Of a stretch of DNA of 64,000 nucleotides, positions 1 to 8,497 are shown one piece after another; within the stretch, counting starts at the first letter, position 1; each line of letters begins with the position of its first letter. Source of the stretch: Paraperibacillus marinus (GTDB lineage Bacteria; Bacillota; Bacilli; Bacillales; DSM-1321). Below the pieces are notes generated by a model, which was not told where the DNA came from, made no database searches, and was given only the letters and a program-made list of their open reading frames with translations. The stretch covers positions 186,001 through 250,000 of the forward strand of contig NZ_CP143542.1 of the NCBI RefSeq assembly GCF_046237605.1, given 5' to 3'. Position numbers and translations under genes: made by a program.

Positions 1-281
1 GTAGCCGGGCGGCCATCCTTATCAATCAAGCCCACCTGGCGCATTTCTTTGTCAGGATCGCCTTCTAGAAGGTCACGCAGCGTCTCCTCGGCATTTTTCC
101 CCTGCTCCATAGCCGCCAGGCCCTCCGGCCCAAAAGAAGTATTCGCATATGATTGAGTCGCAACGGCTCCGACCCCGGCCTTTGCCCATGGAACAACCGC
201 TCCTACTCCTAAAAATTTCGACTGCACTGCAATGCCCCACTCTTTCTCAGCCGGATCATATCCAACAATTGAAAATGTCAC
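1..281 (-). CDS. DUF1028 family protein, N-terminal part only
   Basis: The minus-strand frame reads VTFSIVGYDPAEKEWGIAVQ..., then a GVGAVVPWAKAGVGAVATQ stretch, which I recognise as the start of the DUF1028 family (Ntn-hydrolase-like fold, biochemical role not established). The GTG start at 281-279 is preceded by AGGAGGAG at a good distance, which fixes the N-terminus. About 93 codons are visible; the rest runs off the left edge of the window. The ORF is too incomplete to judge catalytic residues. No operon partner is visible; the upstream 310 bp carry a parS-like site and no other gene. Confidence 0.75.
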   Translation of the reverse strand, partial: MTFSIVGYDPAEKEWGIAVQSKFLGVGAVVPWAKAGVGAVATQSYANTSFGPEGLAAMEQGKNAEETLRDLLEGDPDKEMRQVGLIDKDGRPA

Positions 282-409
282 GTATCTTCTCCTCCTGGCA
301 TCTAGTTTTGAACTTCTGATTTCAGTGTAGCATATGGAAAAAAGGGGAAGGTACATTTTGGTTTCTTTCTGAGGACAGGAGAAATAAATAAGGTAAGGAA
401 CATAACAGG

Positions 410-425
410 TGTTTCACGTGAAACC
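410..425. other. parS-like ParB/Spo0J binding site
   Basis: TGTTTCACGTGAAACC matches the 16-bp Bacillus parS consensus TGTTNCACGTGAAACA at all defined positions but the last. A half-site GTGAAACA follows at 524-531. ParB (Spo0J) would nucleate here for chromosome segregation; in Bacillus such sites cluster in the origin-proximal part of the chromosome. It lies in the 310-bp gap between the divergent DUF1028 and fni genes, where I see nothing else of note. The match is direct; binding is inferred. Confidence 0.7.
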
Positions 426-591
426 AGCTAGACTATACGAATCCTATGGGGTAACCTAATAAGGCGGAAAGTGGTAAAAGATCGGCGCGTTTTAACGTCC
501 CGAGTCCCATTAAACTATTTTAGGTGAAACACCCTTTAAAAAATATCCAATATGAAGGACCACAGGAACAACACGGGAAGGGGTAAATGCA

Positions 592-1635
592 ATGCCTGAA
601 GATTCATCCATCAGCAGCAGAAAGACCGAGCATATCCGGATCAGCCTGGAGGAGGATGTGGCAGGGACAAACATAACGTCAGGCTTTGAGCACTATACAT
701 TCGTCCATCAGGCCCTGCCGGAGCTTGATTATGACCGTGTTGATACATCAACTGAGTTCCTGGGAAGAAAGATTTCTGTTCCTTTCCTTATAAGTTCCAT
801 GACCGGGGGTACAGACGAGGCGCTCGAAATAAACAGAAACCTTGCGATAGCTGCCGAGGAGAGGGGCTGGGCGATGGGGCTCGGCTCAACAAGGGCCGCA
901 CTGGAAAGCCCGGGCCAGGCACATACATTCAAGATCCGTCAGTATGCACCAAGCATTCCTTTATTTGCGAATCTGGGGGCGGTACAGCTCAATTATGGAT
1001 ATGGAGCCGATGAATGCCGCCGTATTGTAGAGCTTACCGAAGCCGATGCTCTCGTTCTGCATTTGAACAGCCTGCAGGAGGTGTTCCAGAATGAAGGAGA
1101 TACAAATTTCAGCGGTTTGTTTTATAAAATAGAAGAACTATGCCATCGTATGGAAGTTCCCGTGGGGGTCAAGGAGGTCGGCTGGGGCATTAACGGAAGT
1201 CTTGCCAAAAAGCTTGGAGATGCTGGTGCAGCCTTCATTGATACAGCGGGAGCTGGAGGAACTTCATGGAGCCAGGTTGAAAAGTTCCGGTCGTCCGATC
1301 CTATAAAGCGGGCAGCGGCGGAGGCATTTGCCGGCTGGGGTATCCCGGCTGCCCAATGTATCCGTGAAGCCAGGGAAGCTGGATATTCAGGAACCCTGAT
1401 CTCAAGCGGCGGTATTCGAAATGGAGTGGAAGGAGCCAAATCGCTTGCCCTGGGCGCCGATCTTGCAGGAATTGGCCGTGCGGTCCTTAAGCCGGCATGT
1501 GACGGGATAGAGGCACTTGACTACTTGTTTAAGCAGATTGAGCTGGAGCTGAAGATTGCTATGTTCGGGATCGGTGCTTCATCAATAGAAGAGCTGAAGA
1601 AGACGCAGCATATCAGAAAAAGACAGACTTTTTAA
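592..1635 (+). CDS. fni: Type 2 isopentenyl-diphosphate delta-isomerase
   Basis: Fni (IDI-2) is an FMN- and NAD(P)H-dependent enzyme that interconverts isopentenyl and dimethylallyl diphosphate in isoprenoid synthesis. The 347-residue protein has the family's N-terminal SSRKTEHI, the PFLISSMTGG motif (about residues 65-74), the GLGSTRAALE segment, the VGVKEVGWG strand (about 196-204) and C-terminal phosphate/FMN-binding SGGIRNGVEGAKSLALGAD. Length is normal for the family. ATG 592 has GGAAGGGG about 8 nt upstream. It is a single-gene unit followed by an intrinsic terminator. No oddities seen. Confidence 0.95.
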   Translation: MPEDSSISSRKTEHIRISLEEDVAGTNITSGFEHYTFVHQALPELDYDRVDTSTEFLGRKISVPFLISSMTGGTDEALEINRNLAIAAEERGWAMGLGSTRAALESPGQAHTFKIRQYAPSIPLFANLGAVQLNYGYGADECRRIVELTEADALVLHLNSLQEVFQNEGDTNFSGLFYKIEELCHRMEVPVGVKEVGWGINGSLAKKLGDAGAAFIDTAGAGGTSWSQVEKFRSSDPIKRAAAEAFAGWGIPAAQCIREAREAGYSGTLISSGGIRNGVEGAKSLALGADLAGIGRAVLKPACDGIEALDYLFKQIELELKIAMFGIGASSIEELKKTQHIRKRQTF

Positions 1636-1639
1636 CAGT

Positions 1640-1664
1640 CCTATACATGGTATAGGGCTTTTTT
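1640..1664 (+). terminator. Intrinsic terminator of fni
   Basis: CCTATAC-ATG-GTATAGG hairpin followed by GCTTTTTTG, starting 5 nt after the fni stop codon. Confidence 0.85.
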
Positions 1665-1838
1665 GTATCTTTTTGGCTATTTCTCGGGAAATATTGCGAA
1701 TAGAATTGTTAAGGAATTGTTAACAAGACAGCTTTTTTTTCATGGATGTAAATAGCTGATAGAGAGGGGGCTGCCCGGATTAGGCTTGGCTGCTGGGTTT
1801 TAACAGTGTTTTGACTGAAAAAATGAACCCGGGGTGAA

Positions 1839-1892
1839 TTTACAAATTATTAAAACTGCCTTCATATGGAGACAACATTCGCTCCCTATAAT
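1839..1892 (+). promoter_or_regulatory. PhoP-box array and promoter of the pst operon
   Basis: Four hexamers follow each other with exact 5-bp spacers: TTTACA (1839), TTAAAA (1850), TTCATA (1861) and ACAACA (1872). This is the TT(A/C/T)A(C/T)A direct-repeat layout, 11-bp period, bound by phosphorylated PhoP in Bacillus. A perfect TATAAT -10 box follows at 1887-1892 with no convincing -35, as expected for a PhoP-activated promoter. Phosphate-starvation induction of pstSCA is therefore inferred. Confidence 0.75.
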
Positions 1893-1966
1893 GAAAATGT
1901 ACTAAGAAAGCACAGAGTACAAAGACCTGGATTTTAAACTCATATATAAATTAGGGGGAAAAAGAA

Positions 1967-2851
1967 ATGAAGGTAAAAGGATTTAAAGTAACGATGGCAG
2001 CATTGGTAATGGCTGGCGCCCTTGCAGGATGCGGAAATTCTGAAGAAAAATCATCAGATAAAAATGGTGCAAAAGCAGAAGAATTATCTGGAACCTTGAC
2101 TGCAGCGGGATCAACAGCACTTCAGCCGCTGGCAGAAGAAGCAGCCAATGAAATTACTGGCAAATATCCTAACCTTTCAGTTACCGTTCAAGGCGGCGGA
2201 AGCGGAACTGGTGTTAATCAGGTAGCTGCAGGCGCTGTTGATATCGGTAACTCTGATGTTCCTTCAGCTGAAAAAATTGAAGATAAAGCCCAAGCAGACA
2301 AGCTTGTAGATACAAAAGTAGCCGGAATTGCATTTTCACTTGTAGTAAACAAAGATGTACAAGTCGATTCATTAACTGAAGAACAGATTCAAGGCATCTT
2401 CTCAGGCAAGTATAAGAACTGGAAAGAAGTTGGCGGCAACGATGAAAAAATTAACGTAATCAACCGTCCGGCTTCATCTGGTACACGTGCAACGTTTGAA
2501 AAGACTCTGATGAACGGCGTTAAAGTCAACGACGGTATCGGTACTGCCCAGGATTCAAGCGGTGCGGTTGAACAGTCAGTAAACTCTACACCGGGTGCAG
2601 TCAGCTACCTGGCAATGAGCTACTTTGTTGGAGATAAAAAAGAAAGCATGAAAACCTTAAAAATTAATGATGTAGAGGCTTCCATTGAAAATGTAGCCAG
2701 CAAAAAATATCCATTCTGGTCATACGAATATATGATTACAAAAGGACAGCCAAAAGAAGCAGTCAAAGGATACATTGATTATGTATCTGGTGATGAGTTC
2801 GCTGATAAAGTAGAAGAAATGGGTTATATCCCAATGAGCGAATTGAAGTAA
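1967..2851 (+). CDS. pstS: Phosphate ABC transporter substrate-binding lipoprotein
   Basis: PstS captures inorganic phosphate outside the membrane and delivers it to PstCA. The 294-residue protein starts with a lipoprotein signal ending in LAGC (Cys about residue 22), then has TAAGSTALQPLAEEA and GGGSGTGVNQV, the phosphate-loop regions typical of PstS, and RPASSGTRATFE (about 167-178), another ligand loop. Start ATG is preceded by AGGGGG. It heads the pst operon behind a PhoP-box promoter; pstC follows after about 80 nt. Normal length and composition. Confidence 0.95.
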   Translation: MKVKGFKVTMAALVMAGALAGCGNSEEKSSDKNGAKAEELSGTLTAAGSTALQPLAEEAANEITGKYPNLSVTVQGGGSGTGVNQVAAGAVDIGNSDVPSAEKIEDKAQADKLVDTKVAGIAFSLVVNKDVQVDSLTEEQIQGIFSGKYKNWKEVGGNDEKINVINRPASSGTRATFEKTLMNGVKVNDGIGTAQDSSGAVEQSVNSTPGAVSYLAMSYFVGDKKESMKTLKINDVEASIENVASKKYPFWSYEYMITKGQPKEAVKGYIDYVSGDEFADKVEEMGYIPMSELK

Positions 2852-2934
2852 ACAACCAACTGAATGCAAGGCTGGCCTGGATGAGCCAGCCTTCTTCAGT
2901 GTGACAGACTATAAATGGCAGGGCGGTGTTAAGG

Positions 2935-3825
2935 ATGAAGGGGAAACAATCCATTAACTATGTAAAAAATGAATATATCGGCAGAACACTGGTAACAATC
3001 TGCGGATTTTTAATCGTAATAACGACACTGGCAATTATCATTTTCATTTGCCAGAAGGGAATCCAATCCTTTTTTGACAGCAAAATCACCCTTGGTGAAA
3101 TTCTTGGCTCCAGCACATGGAGCCCCGGTAACAAGTCTTATGGAGCCCTGGTATTCATTGCCGGATCCACGGCTGTCTCGATTGGTGCTGTATTGATCGC
3201 AGCTCCGATCGGAATTGCCATCGCTATATTCAATAATCATGTTGCACCAAAATTCGGTGCCAGATTTCTGAAGCCTGTCCTGGAGCTATTGGTCGGCATT
3301 CCTTCTGTTGTTTATGGTTTCCTGGGTGTCACCATACTTGTGCCCCTGCTCCGTGAGAATTTTGGAGGCGTGGGATTCAGCTTGATTGCAGGAATCATCG
3401 TTCTCAGCATCATGATCCTGCCGACGATTGCAAGCATTGCAGATGATGCGATCAGAGGCGTATCACCAGCTTATCTGGAGGCTTCATACGGACTAGGCTC
3501 CACCCGCTGGCAGGCAGTGAGCCGCGTTGTAGTGCCGGCTGCGAAGAAAGGGATTATGACCGGGGTGGTATTAGGTCTTGCCAGGGCATTTGGCGAAGCG
3601 CTCGCAGTGCAGATGGTCATCGGGAATACAGTGAGGCTGCCAGACAGCCTGTACAGCCCGACCTCGACCCTTACAGGCATTCTGTCCATGGATATGTCCA
3701 ATACCCTGAATGGGACTGCGTGGAATAACGCATTATGGACCCTTGCCATGATTCTGCTGCTCATTTCATTCATGTTCATTCTGCTTATCAGGCTGATCGG
3801 CAAAAAAGGGGGTAATGCAGCATGA
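2935..3825 (+). CDS. pstC: Phosphate ABC transporter permease PstC
   Basis: PstC is one of the two membrane permeases of the high-affinity phosphate importer. The protein has about six hydrophobic segments and the permease EAA-type loop EASYGLGSTRWQAVSRVVVPAAKKGI with conserved G, which contacts the ATPase. ATG 2935 was chosen because AGGGCGG lies about 8 nt upstream; an in-frame GTG at 2926 would be too close to that site. The 3' end overlaps pstA by 4 nt (ATGA), indicating translational coupling. Confidence 0.92.
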   Translation: MKGKQSINYVKNEYIGRTLVTICGFLIVITTLAIIIFICQKGIQSFFDSKITLGEILGSSTWSPGNKSYGALVFIAGSTAVSIGAVLIAAPIGIAIAIFNNHVAPKFGARFLKPVLELLVGIPSVVYGFLGVTILVPLLRENFGGVGFSLIAGIIVLSIMILPTIASIADDAIRGVSPAYLEASYGLGSTRWQAVSRVVVPAAKKGIMTGVVLGLARAFGEALAVQMVIGNTVRLPDSLYSPTSTLTGILSMDMSNTLNGTAWNNALWTLAMILLLISFMFILLIRLIGKKGGNAA

Positions 3826-4754
3826 AAAGTTCTGCACGGACAGTAAACAATATATGGACAGGCATTTTTTATGCCGTAGCCTTTTCTGTTATTGCATTGC
3901 TTATTTTTCTCGTATTCAAGATCATTACGAACGGCTGGGGATTCTGGGATCCCGCCTTTCTTTTTGGACGTCCGAGCAATACCATGGCTGGCGGGGGAAT
4001 AGGCCCGCAGCTTTTCAACTCCTTTTATTTATTGGTTCTTGCTCTGTTAATTTCCGTACCGCTTGGGCTCGGGGCGGGAATCTACCTCGCTGAGTATGCC
4101 AAGCAGGGACGTTTCCTGAATTTTGTAAGACTCTGTATTGAAACTATGGCATCTCTGCCTTCTATCGTAGTAGGATTGTTTGGTTTATTGATATTCGTTA
4201 CATTGGCCCATTGGGGTTACACACTCATCGGTGGTGCCCTTGTCTTAACCATCCTGAATCTGCCGGGCTTAACCCGCGTATGTGAATCAGCAATCGCCTC
4301 AGTACCGCAGAATGTGAAGGAAGCAAGCTATGGCATGGGAGCCACCAAGTGGCAGACACTGGTGAAGGTGTCGCTGCCGACTGCAATGCAGGAAATCATT
4401 ACAGGCGTCATCCTGTCAGCTGGCCGGGTATTCGGTGAAGCGGCAGCGCTCATTTATACTGCCGGACTTACAACACCGATGCTGAATACAGCCGCAGATT
4501 TATCAAGTCCGGTCAATCCCTTCAATGTGTTCAGGCCGGCTGAAACGCTTGCCGTCCATATATGGAAACTGAACTCGGAAGGAATCGTCCCGGATGCAGG
4601 GGCTATAGCCACCAAGTCGGCAGCCATCCTGATTGTCATGGTTCTTGTGTTCAATATCCTGGCTAGGCTGCTTGCGAAAATGCTGGACAGACATTATAGA
4701 GGATCTGCCAAGAAGAAAAAATCAATAGGAAATGCACTTCGCAAGAGCGCATAA
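3822..4754 (+). CDS. pstA: Phosphate ABC transporter permease PstA
   Basis: Second permease of the phosphate importer. Six hydrophobic segments are visible, with the EAA-type loop EASYGMGATKWQTLVKVSLP (about residues 167-186) and a downstream GRVFGEAAALIYTAG segment typical of PstA. It overlaps pstC by ATGA. The expected ATPase gene pstB does not follow: directly after the stop codon comes a copy of a dispersed repeat and then an opposite-strand stress gene. The transporter needs a PstB, so it must be encoded elsewhere or has been lost. Confidence 0.92.
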   Translation: MKSSARTVNNIWTGIFYAVAFSVIALLIFLVFKIITNGWGFWDPAFLFGRPSNTMAGGGIGPQLFNSFYLLVLALLISVPLGLGAGIYLAEYAKQGRFLNFVRLCIETMASLPSIVVGLFGLLIFVTLAHWGYTLIGGALVLTILNLPGLTRVCESAIASVPQNVKEASYGMGATKWQTLVKVSLPTAMQEIITGVILSAGRVFGEAAALIYTAGLTTPMLNTAADLSSPVNPFNVFRPAETLAVHIWKLNSEGIVPDAGAIATKSAAILIVMVLVFNILARLLAKMLDRHYRGSAKKKKSIGNALRKSA

Positions 4755-4889
4755 AACAAACTTGAGTTTGCTGCTCGCAACCCGTGCAGGGAGCCGAGTA
4801 AGGCACCACAGGAAGCCAGAAAGATAGGTTGTGTTCACACCCTCTTGCTGGAAGCCTCCTGATACATGGAGCTCCGCCCTTTTTCTACA
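4752..4889. repeat. Dispersed ~190-bp element, copy A (shortened)
   Basis: Begins at the pstA stop codon (TAAAACAAACTTGAG), continues with a CTGCTCGCAA block, and ends in GGAGCTCCGCCCTTTTTC. The same start and end blocks occur at 25842, 35797, 44572 (inverted) and 48021. The middle is shorter than in copies B, C, D and G and resembles copy E (GTTCACACC block). The far end abuts a terminator hairpin. Confidence 0.85.
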
Positions 4890-4893
4890 AAAA

Positions 4894-4918
4894 AAAGTCA
4901 GGCAATCTGCCTGACTTT
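4894..4918. terminator. Bidirectional terminator between pstA and the stress gene
   Basis: AAAGTCAGGCA-ATC-TGCCTGACTTT with A-rich left and T-rich right flanks, so it can end pstSCA transcripts and the opposing stress-protein transcript. Confidence 0.85.
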
Positions 4919-4931
4919 ATTTGTAGTGCGA

Positions 4932-5999
4932 TTAGAATTTATCGTTACGCTTGCTGCCCAGGGTACTGTCGCCATCCACAGTTGTGTCGCCTTTAGTGTC
5001 AAGGGTAGCATCTTCTTTGCGGACCGTTTCAGATACATGCTCTGTCTCTTCGACTTTCTTTTTGCCGATTACGATTTCATCGGTTACTACCGGTTTTTTC
5101 GTAACTTCAATCTGCTCCTCTACGATTGGAACCCTGATTGTTTCGTTCTCAGCAGCCGTGTCGAAGTCTGCTGCATCAGCAGCTTCATTCACCGAACGCC
5201 TCTCCACATACACTTCCTCATGCTTTACAGGAACATCCACATCAGCACGCTCTTCGTACACTTCTTTGTTGACTTCCACTTCGCCAGTCTTGACTTCTCT
5301 TTTATCTACATTAAGGCGCTCTTCACGCAGCCTTAATGTACGCTCTTCATCGGTTTCGTTATCACGGACATAGTTAGCCCCTGCTGTTGTGTTTGTATCC
5401 CTTGTACCCGCAGTGGAGTCAAAGCCTCCTGTGGAACTGAAGGTGTCTGCTCCCCGGTCAAGGCCGGCGCCCGGAGTTCCGGTCAGAGTTGAATCTCTAT
5501 CATTATCATACTCATAGGCAGTGCCTGTTCCGTCATTGTATACGCCTGTTCCGCTGTTTAAATCGGTACCTGAAACGCCTGGAGTACCGGTCAATGTTGC
5601 ATCCGTACCGCTGTCATAGGCAGTTCCTGCTGCAGCACTGCTGCCGCTGCCGTCCACTGCTACAATATATTTACCATCATCTAATTGAGACGCATATCTA
5701 GACTCGTCAGATTCAGAAAGTCCAAGGCTTGAAAGACGGCTGCGGCCGGTTGTATCGTCATCCATTGTGAAATAATCCTTCACCTTGTCCCAAAAGGAAT
5801 CACCATTATGATCTGTGCCGGTGCCGGCTCCAGTGCCGCTATCCACTGTTGTGCCTGTGCGGTTTTCAAGCATATCATTATCTCTTCTATTGGTGATGAC
5901 CGTGATCTGATCGTTATCATATCCTTGTGAAGTTAGACCTCTGATTGCCTCAACTGCCTCATGCTGTGAATCAAATACTCCAACAACTTGCTTTGCCAT
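4932..5999 (-). CDS. GSP17M-like / YsnF (DUF2382) stress protein
   Basis: Two domains are visible. Residues 1 to about 125 (MAKQVVGVFDSQHEAVEAIR...) resemble the general stress protein 17M/YflT domain; the C-terminal part (LRLREERLNVDKREVKTGEV...) is the YsnF/AvaK DUF2382 domain with its alternating charged pattern. Between them is a Gly/Thr/Asp-rich linker that repeats the phrase TLTGTPG. Start 5999 was chosen over the ORF start at 6020 because AAGGAGGAAACATCA precedes it. Role is unknown beyond association with general stress; probably cytoplasmic, no signal peptide. Monocistronic. Confidence 0.85.
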   Translation of the reverse strand: MAKQVVGVFDSQHEAVEAIRGLTSQGYDNDQITVITNRRDNDMLENRTGTTVDSGTGAGTGTDHNGDSFWDKVKDYFTMDDDTTGRSRLSSLGLSESDESRYASQLDDGKYIVAVDGSGSSAAAGTAYDSGTDATLTGTPGVSGTDLNSGTGVYNDGTGTAYEYDNDRDSTLTGTPGAGLDRGADTFSSTGGFDSTAGTRDTNTTAGANYVRDNETDEERTLRLREERLNVDKREVKTGEVEVNKEVYEERADVDVPVKHEEVYVERRSVNEAADAADFDTAAENETIRVPIVEEQIEVTKKPVVTDEIVIGKKKVEETEHVSETVRKEDATLDTKGDTTVDGDSTLGSKRNDKF

Positions 6000-6101
6000 T
6001 GATGTTTCCTCCTTCACCATCTGAAAATTTTTAGATGAGTTTTTTTATTTTTTGCTACAGGTCTTTTTTACCCGGAGGCAAGGGGTATAAACTAAAATTT
6101 T

Positions 6102-8066
6102 TCATCTGGATACAATTGTATTTGTTTTGTCAAGGGGTTTACCAGTAATAAATAATGGTTTTTTAACACCAAGCAGATTATAAATCGTCGGCGCAATATC
6201 AAGCGTGGACATATTCTTGATTTTGGTATCCCCATCAAATTGACTGCCGTATGCAATGAAGACCGGGCGGAGTTCTTCCCGGTGAGGATTCCCGCCATGG
6301 GTGCCAAGCTGGGTGGCAGGCAGTGACTCTCTGGTCATGCTGCTGCCCATTATATACCCTGGTGCCCCGAATAATATGATATCCCCAGAATGGTTCCCTG
6401 CCTGCACAGGGCCCTGTTCTGTTTTGACCGCCTGTTCATATGGGTGTACATTGCCGCCGAACACATGATTCCAGGCTGCTCCTGTTCGTTCTTTGATTAC
6501 AGAGAAGGAGAATCCCTCATTTTTAATTACACTTGCCATTTCCGACAGCTCATAAGATACAACAGCACCTTTTTTATTCCTTTTCACCTTGGCATCCTTG
6601 AAGATCCGGATTATTTTCTCCCTGACTTCCTCATAATCCTCCTCTGGAACAGTTCCTCCTTTTTCTTTAGGTGCAGCATTAATATACACATGTGCTATAG
6701 AACTGCTGGGGATGGCGTAAGCTTTTGTCTTGCTGAAATCAATTTCGCCATCTTCATTTACAGTAAGGAGACCCGCATCCTTCAGTACCTTATTTGGCAG
6801 CAGGGTAGTATGGGCAGGTTCCATGCCATGGTCTGAAACAACCAGCAGCTGGTCATGTTTATTCAGCACCTCCATCGTTTTGCCGGCAACTCGGTCAGCG
6901 AGCTGATAAGACCATTTGATATAGCCGGCAAACTGCTTTTTCTTCTCTTTGCTGTACCCTGGCTGCCTTGGATCAGTCAGCAGGTATTTATGCTGTTCAT
7001 GGTCAATCTGCGGCGCATACATCATGACCAAATCGGGATTATACTTTTCTTTGATAAACAAGGAGACATCCGTCACCCACATCACAAACCGGGAGCTGAT
7101 TTCCTCATATTCTCTGCGGGTTATCCATCCTTTTTCAAGGGCATGGTTATCATCCTGTGCCGGAAAGAACTTGAATCGCTTCTTTATTTCTTCAGGAAAA
7201 CCTTCGGGACCTTTAATGGTTCCAGACGTCACCGCAGTGCGGTAGAAGGCAGCAGGGGAGTTCAGGCTGTTGTTCTCAGCCCGGATTTTATAAGAAAACC
7301 CGGCTCCTTCTTCTATGTCCAGATCCAGAAGCAGTGAGCCCCATTGCTGTCCCTTTGCCTTTGAGTCATTCTTGTCGATTTCCTTATCTTCAGATATATA
7401 GAATGAATCATAGTTTTGTTTTCGATCATCCGAAGTATCGACAGCAAGGATATGGAGCAGATGATTTTTTTCGTTTTTTAGTTGGATGGGCAGGATTGAT
7501 TCCTTTGGAGGGCTGAAGCTGTCTGGCAAGCCTCTCCATCCCCGGGCATACTTAAAACTTAAATGCTCCTTTGCGGAAGCTGACCATGTTTTGCCGTAGA
7601 AGACAGAAAAATCCCCTTGTTTTCCTTTTTGGGGATTTGCCCCTGGAAAGGCAATCGTGGCTGTCGTCTTCCCGCTTTTTCTGGCTTCGCTCCAAATCGG
7701 GGACGCCTCGATTTTTGATTGAAAAGCATCATCCTTGTTGTGATAGTCCTTTCTTGAATCATGCCATTGATTGCTGACGATCCCTGTCTGACTGGGTCCG
7801 GCCCCGGTTGCAATGGCAGCGTGGGATGGGGCTGTGAGAGAAGGTGATATAGTGGAGGGTCTTTCTGCCATCAAGCCCTTTTTGACCAGCTTTTGAAGAT
7901 GGGGGAGCTCATTTTCTTTAAGATATTTCCTGGTGGTATCATTTTTCATTCCATCGAATGAGATCAAGAATACTTTTGTATCTGTGTTTTGCTTTTCTGC
8001 CTGAACAGGCTGCTGAAGCGCCAAGACAAAAGCTGCCACGGCTAGATATGCTATAAATTTGATCAT
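6102..8066 (-). CDS. Secreted alkaline-phosphatase-superfamily phosphodiesterase
   Basis: A 654-residue protein with a cleavable signal peptide (MIKFIAYLAVAAFVLALQQPVQA). It belongs to the type I phosphodiesterase/nucleotide pyrophosphatase branch: first metal ligand in LISFDGM, nucleophile region SLTAPSHAA, then APQIDHEQHKY, VVSDHGM and GTHGGNPHRE, which together give the two-metal site. It likely hydrolyses phosphodiester or phosphomonoester substrates outside the membrane; the substrate cannot be read. ATG 8066 is used because GGAGGAAGAC precedes it; an in-frame TTG 18 nt upstream contains that ribosome site. Phosphate scavenging fits the nearby pst genes, but that is inference. Confidence 0.85.
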   Translation of the reverse strand: MIKFIAYLAVAAFVLALQQPVQAEKQNTDTKVFLISFDGMKNDTTRKYLKENELPHLQKLVKKGLMAERPSTISPSLTAPSHAAIATGAGPSQTGIVSNQWHDSRKDYHNKDDAFQSKIEASPIWSEARKSGKTTATIAFPGANPQKGKQGDFSVFYGKTWSASAKEHLSFKYARGWRGLPDSFSPPKESILPIQLKNEKNHLLHILAVDTSDDRKQNYDSFYISEDKEIDKNDSKAKGQQWGSLLLDLDIEEGAGFSYKIRAENNSLNSPAAFYRTAVTSGTIKGPEGFPEEIKKRFKFFPAQDDNHALEKGWITRREYEEISSRFVMWVTDVSLFIKEKYNPDLVMMYAPQIDHEQHKYLLTDPRQPGYSKEKKKQFAGYIKWSYQLADRVAGKTMEVLNKHDQLLVVSDHGMEPAHTTLLPNKVLKDAGLLTVNEDGEIDFSKTKAYAIPSSSIAHVYINAAPKEKGGTVPEEDYEEVREKIIRIFKDAKVKRNKKGAVVSYELSEMASVIKNEGFSFSVIKERTGAAWNHVFGGNVHPYEQAVKTEQGPVQAGNHSGDIILFGAPGYIMGSSMTRESLPATQLGTHGGNPHREELRPVFIAYGSQFDGDTKIKNMSTLDIAPTIYNLLGVKKPLFITGKPLDKTNTIVSR

Positions 8067-8176
8067 TTTTTTGTCTTCCTCCAAATCTAGGGTGTCTCTA
8101 TTTTTTACCTGATTTTGCAGGCTTTAAAACGGACAGGCTGTAAATTGGGGCATTTTAACTTTATATAAAAAACAAT

Positions 8177-8206
8177 TTGACATTATGTGGACTTTATCAC
8201 TATAAT
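8177..8206 (+). promoter_or_regulatory. SigA-type promoter of the proS T-box leader
   Basis: Perfect TTGACA (8177-8182) and TATAAT (8201-8206) separated by 18 bp, directly upstream of the T-box leader. Confidence 0.85.
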
Positions 8207-8212
8207 TTCATA

Positions 8213-8445
8213 AAATACTAAAAACGTTGATGAGGATCAGTAAACGAACAATTGTCTATCTCAGAGAGGGGGCCGCTGCTGAAAGGTTCCTATAGACACT
8301 CCGTTGAACCTGCCTCTGAGTTCTTTATCCAAAAGATATATGCGGAGCCATCCGTTATCATGGAAGAGTGTAAAGCGCTGCTTTAAAGAAGGGTGGTACC
8401 GCCAAGTTTCCTGGTCCCTTTTTTGAAGGGGGCTTTTTTGTTTTC
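8213..8445 (+). promoter_or_regulatory. T-box leader (tRNA-Pro sensing) of proS
   Basis: The T-box core AGGGTGGTACCGC is at 8389-8401. The base of stem I pairs CTCAGAG (about 8261) with CTCTGAG (8314-8320). A CCT proline codon followed by a purine sits on the 3' side of the stem I loop at 8309-8311 and is the probable specifier. The leader ends in a CCCTT/AAGGG hairpin and T-run (about 8416-8442). Uncharged tRNA-Pro should stabilise the antiterminator and turn on proS. Confidence 0.92.
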
Positions 8446-8497
8446 CCGCGCCAATCGCGGATGAATTTTCTATTATCAGGAAATGGGGTTTAGGAAA

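Noticed and set aside
4866..5701. Several plus-strand ORFs opposite the stress protein gene
   Set aside because: Shadow frames created by the Gly/Thr/Asp-rich repetitive coding sequence on the minus strand.
6390..7516. Plus-strand ORFs opposite the phosphodiesterase gene
   Set aside because: No ribosome sites, and the minus-strand frame holds all catalytic motifs of a known family.
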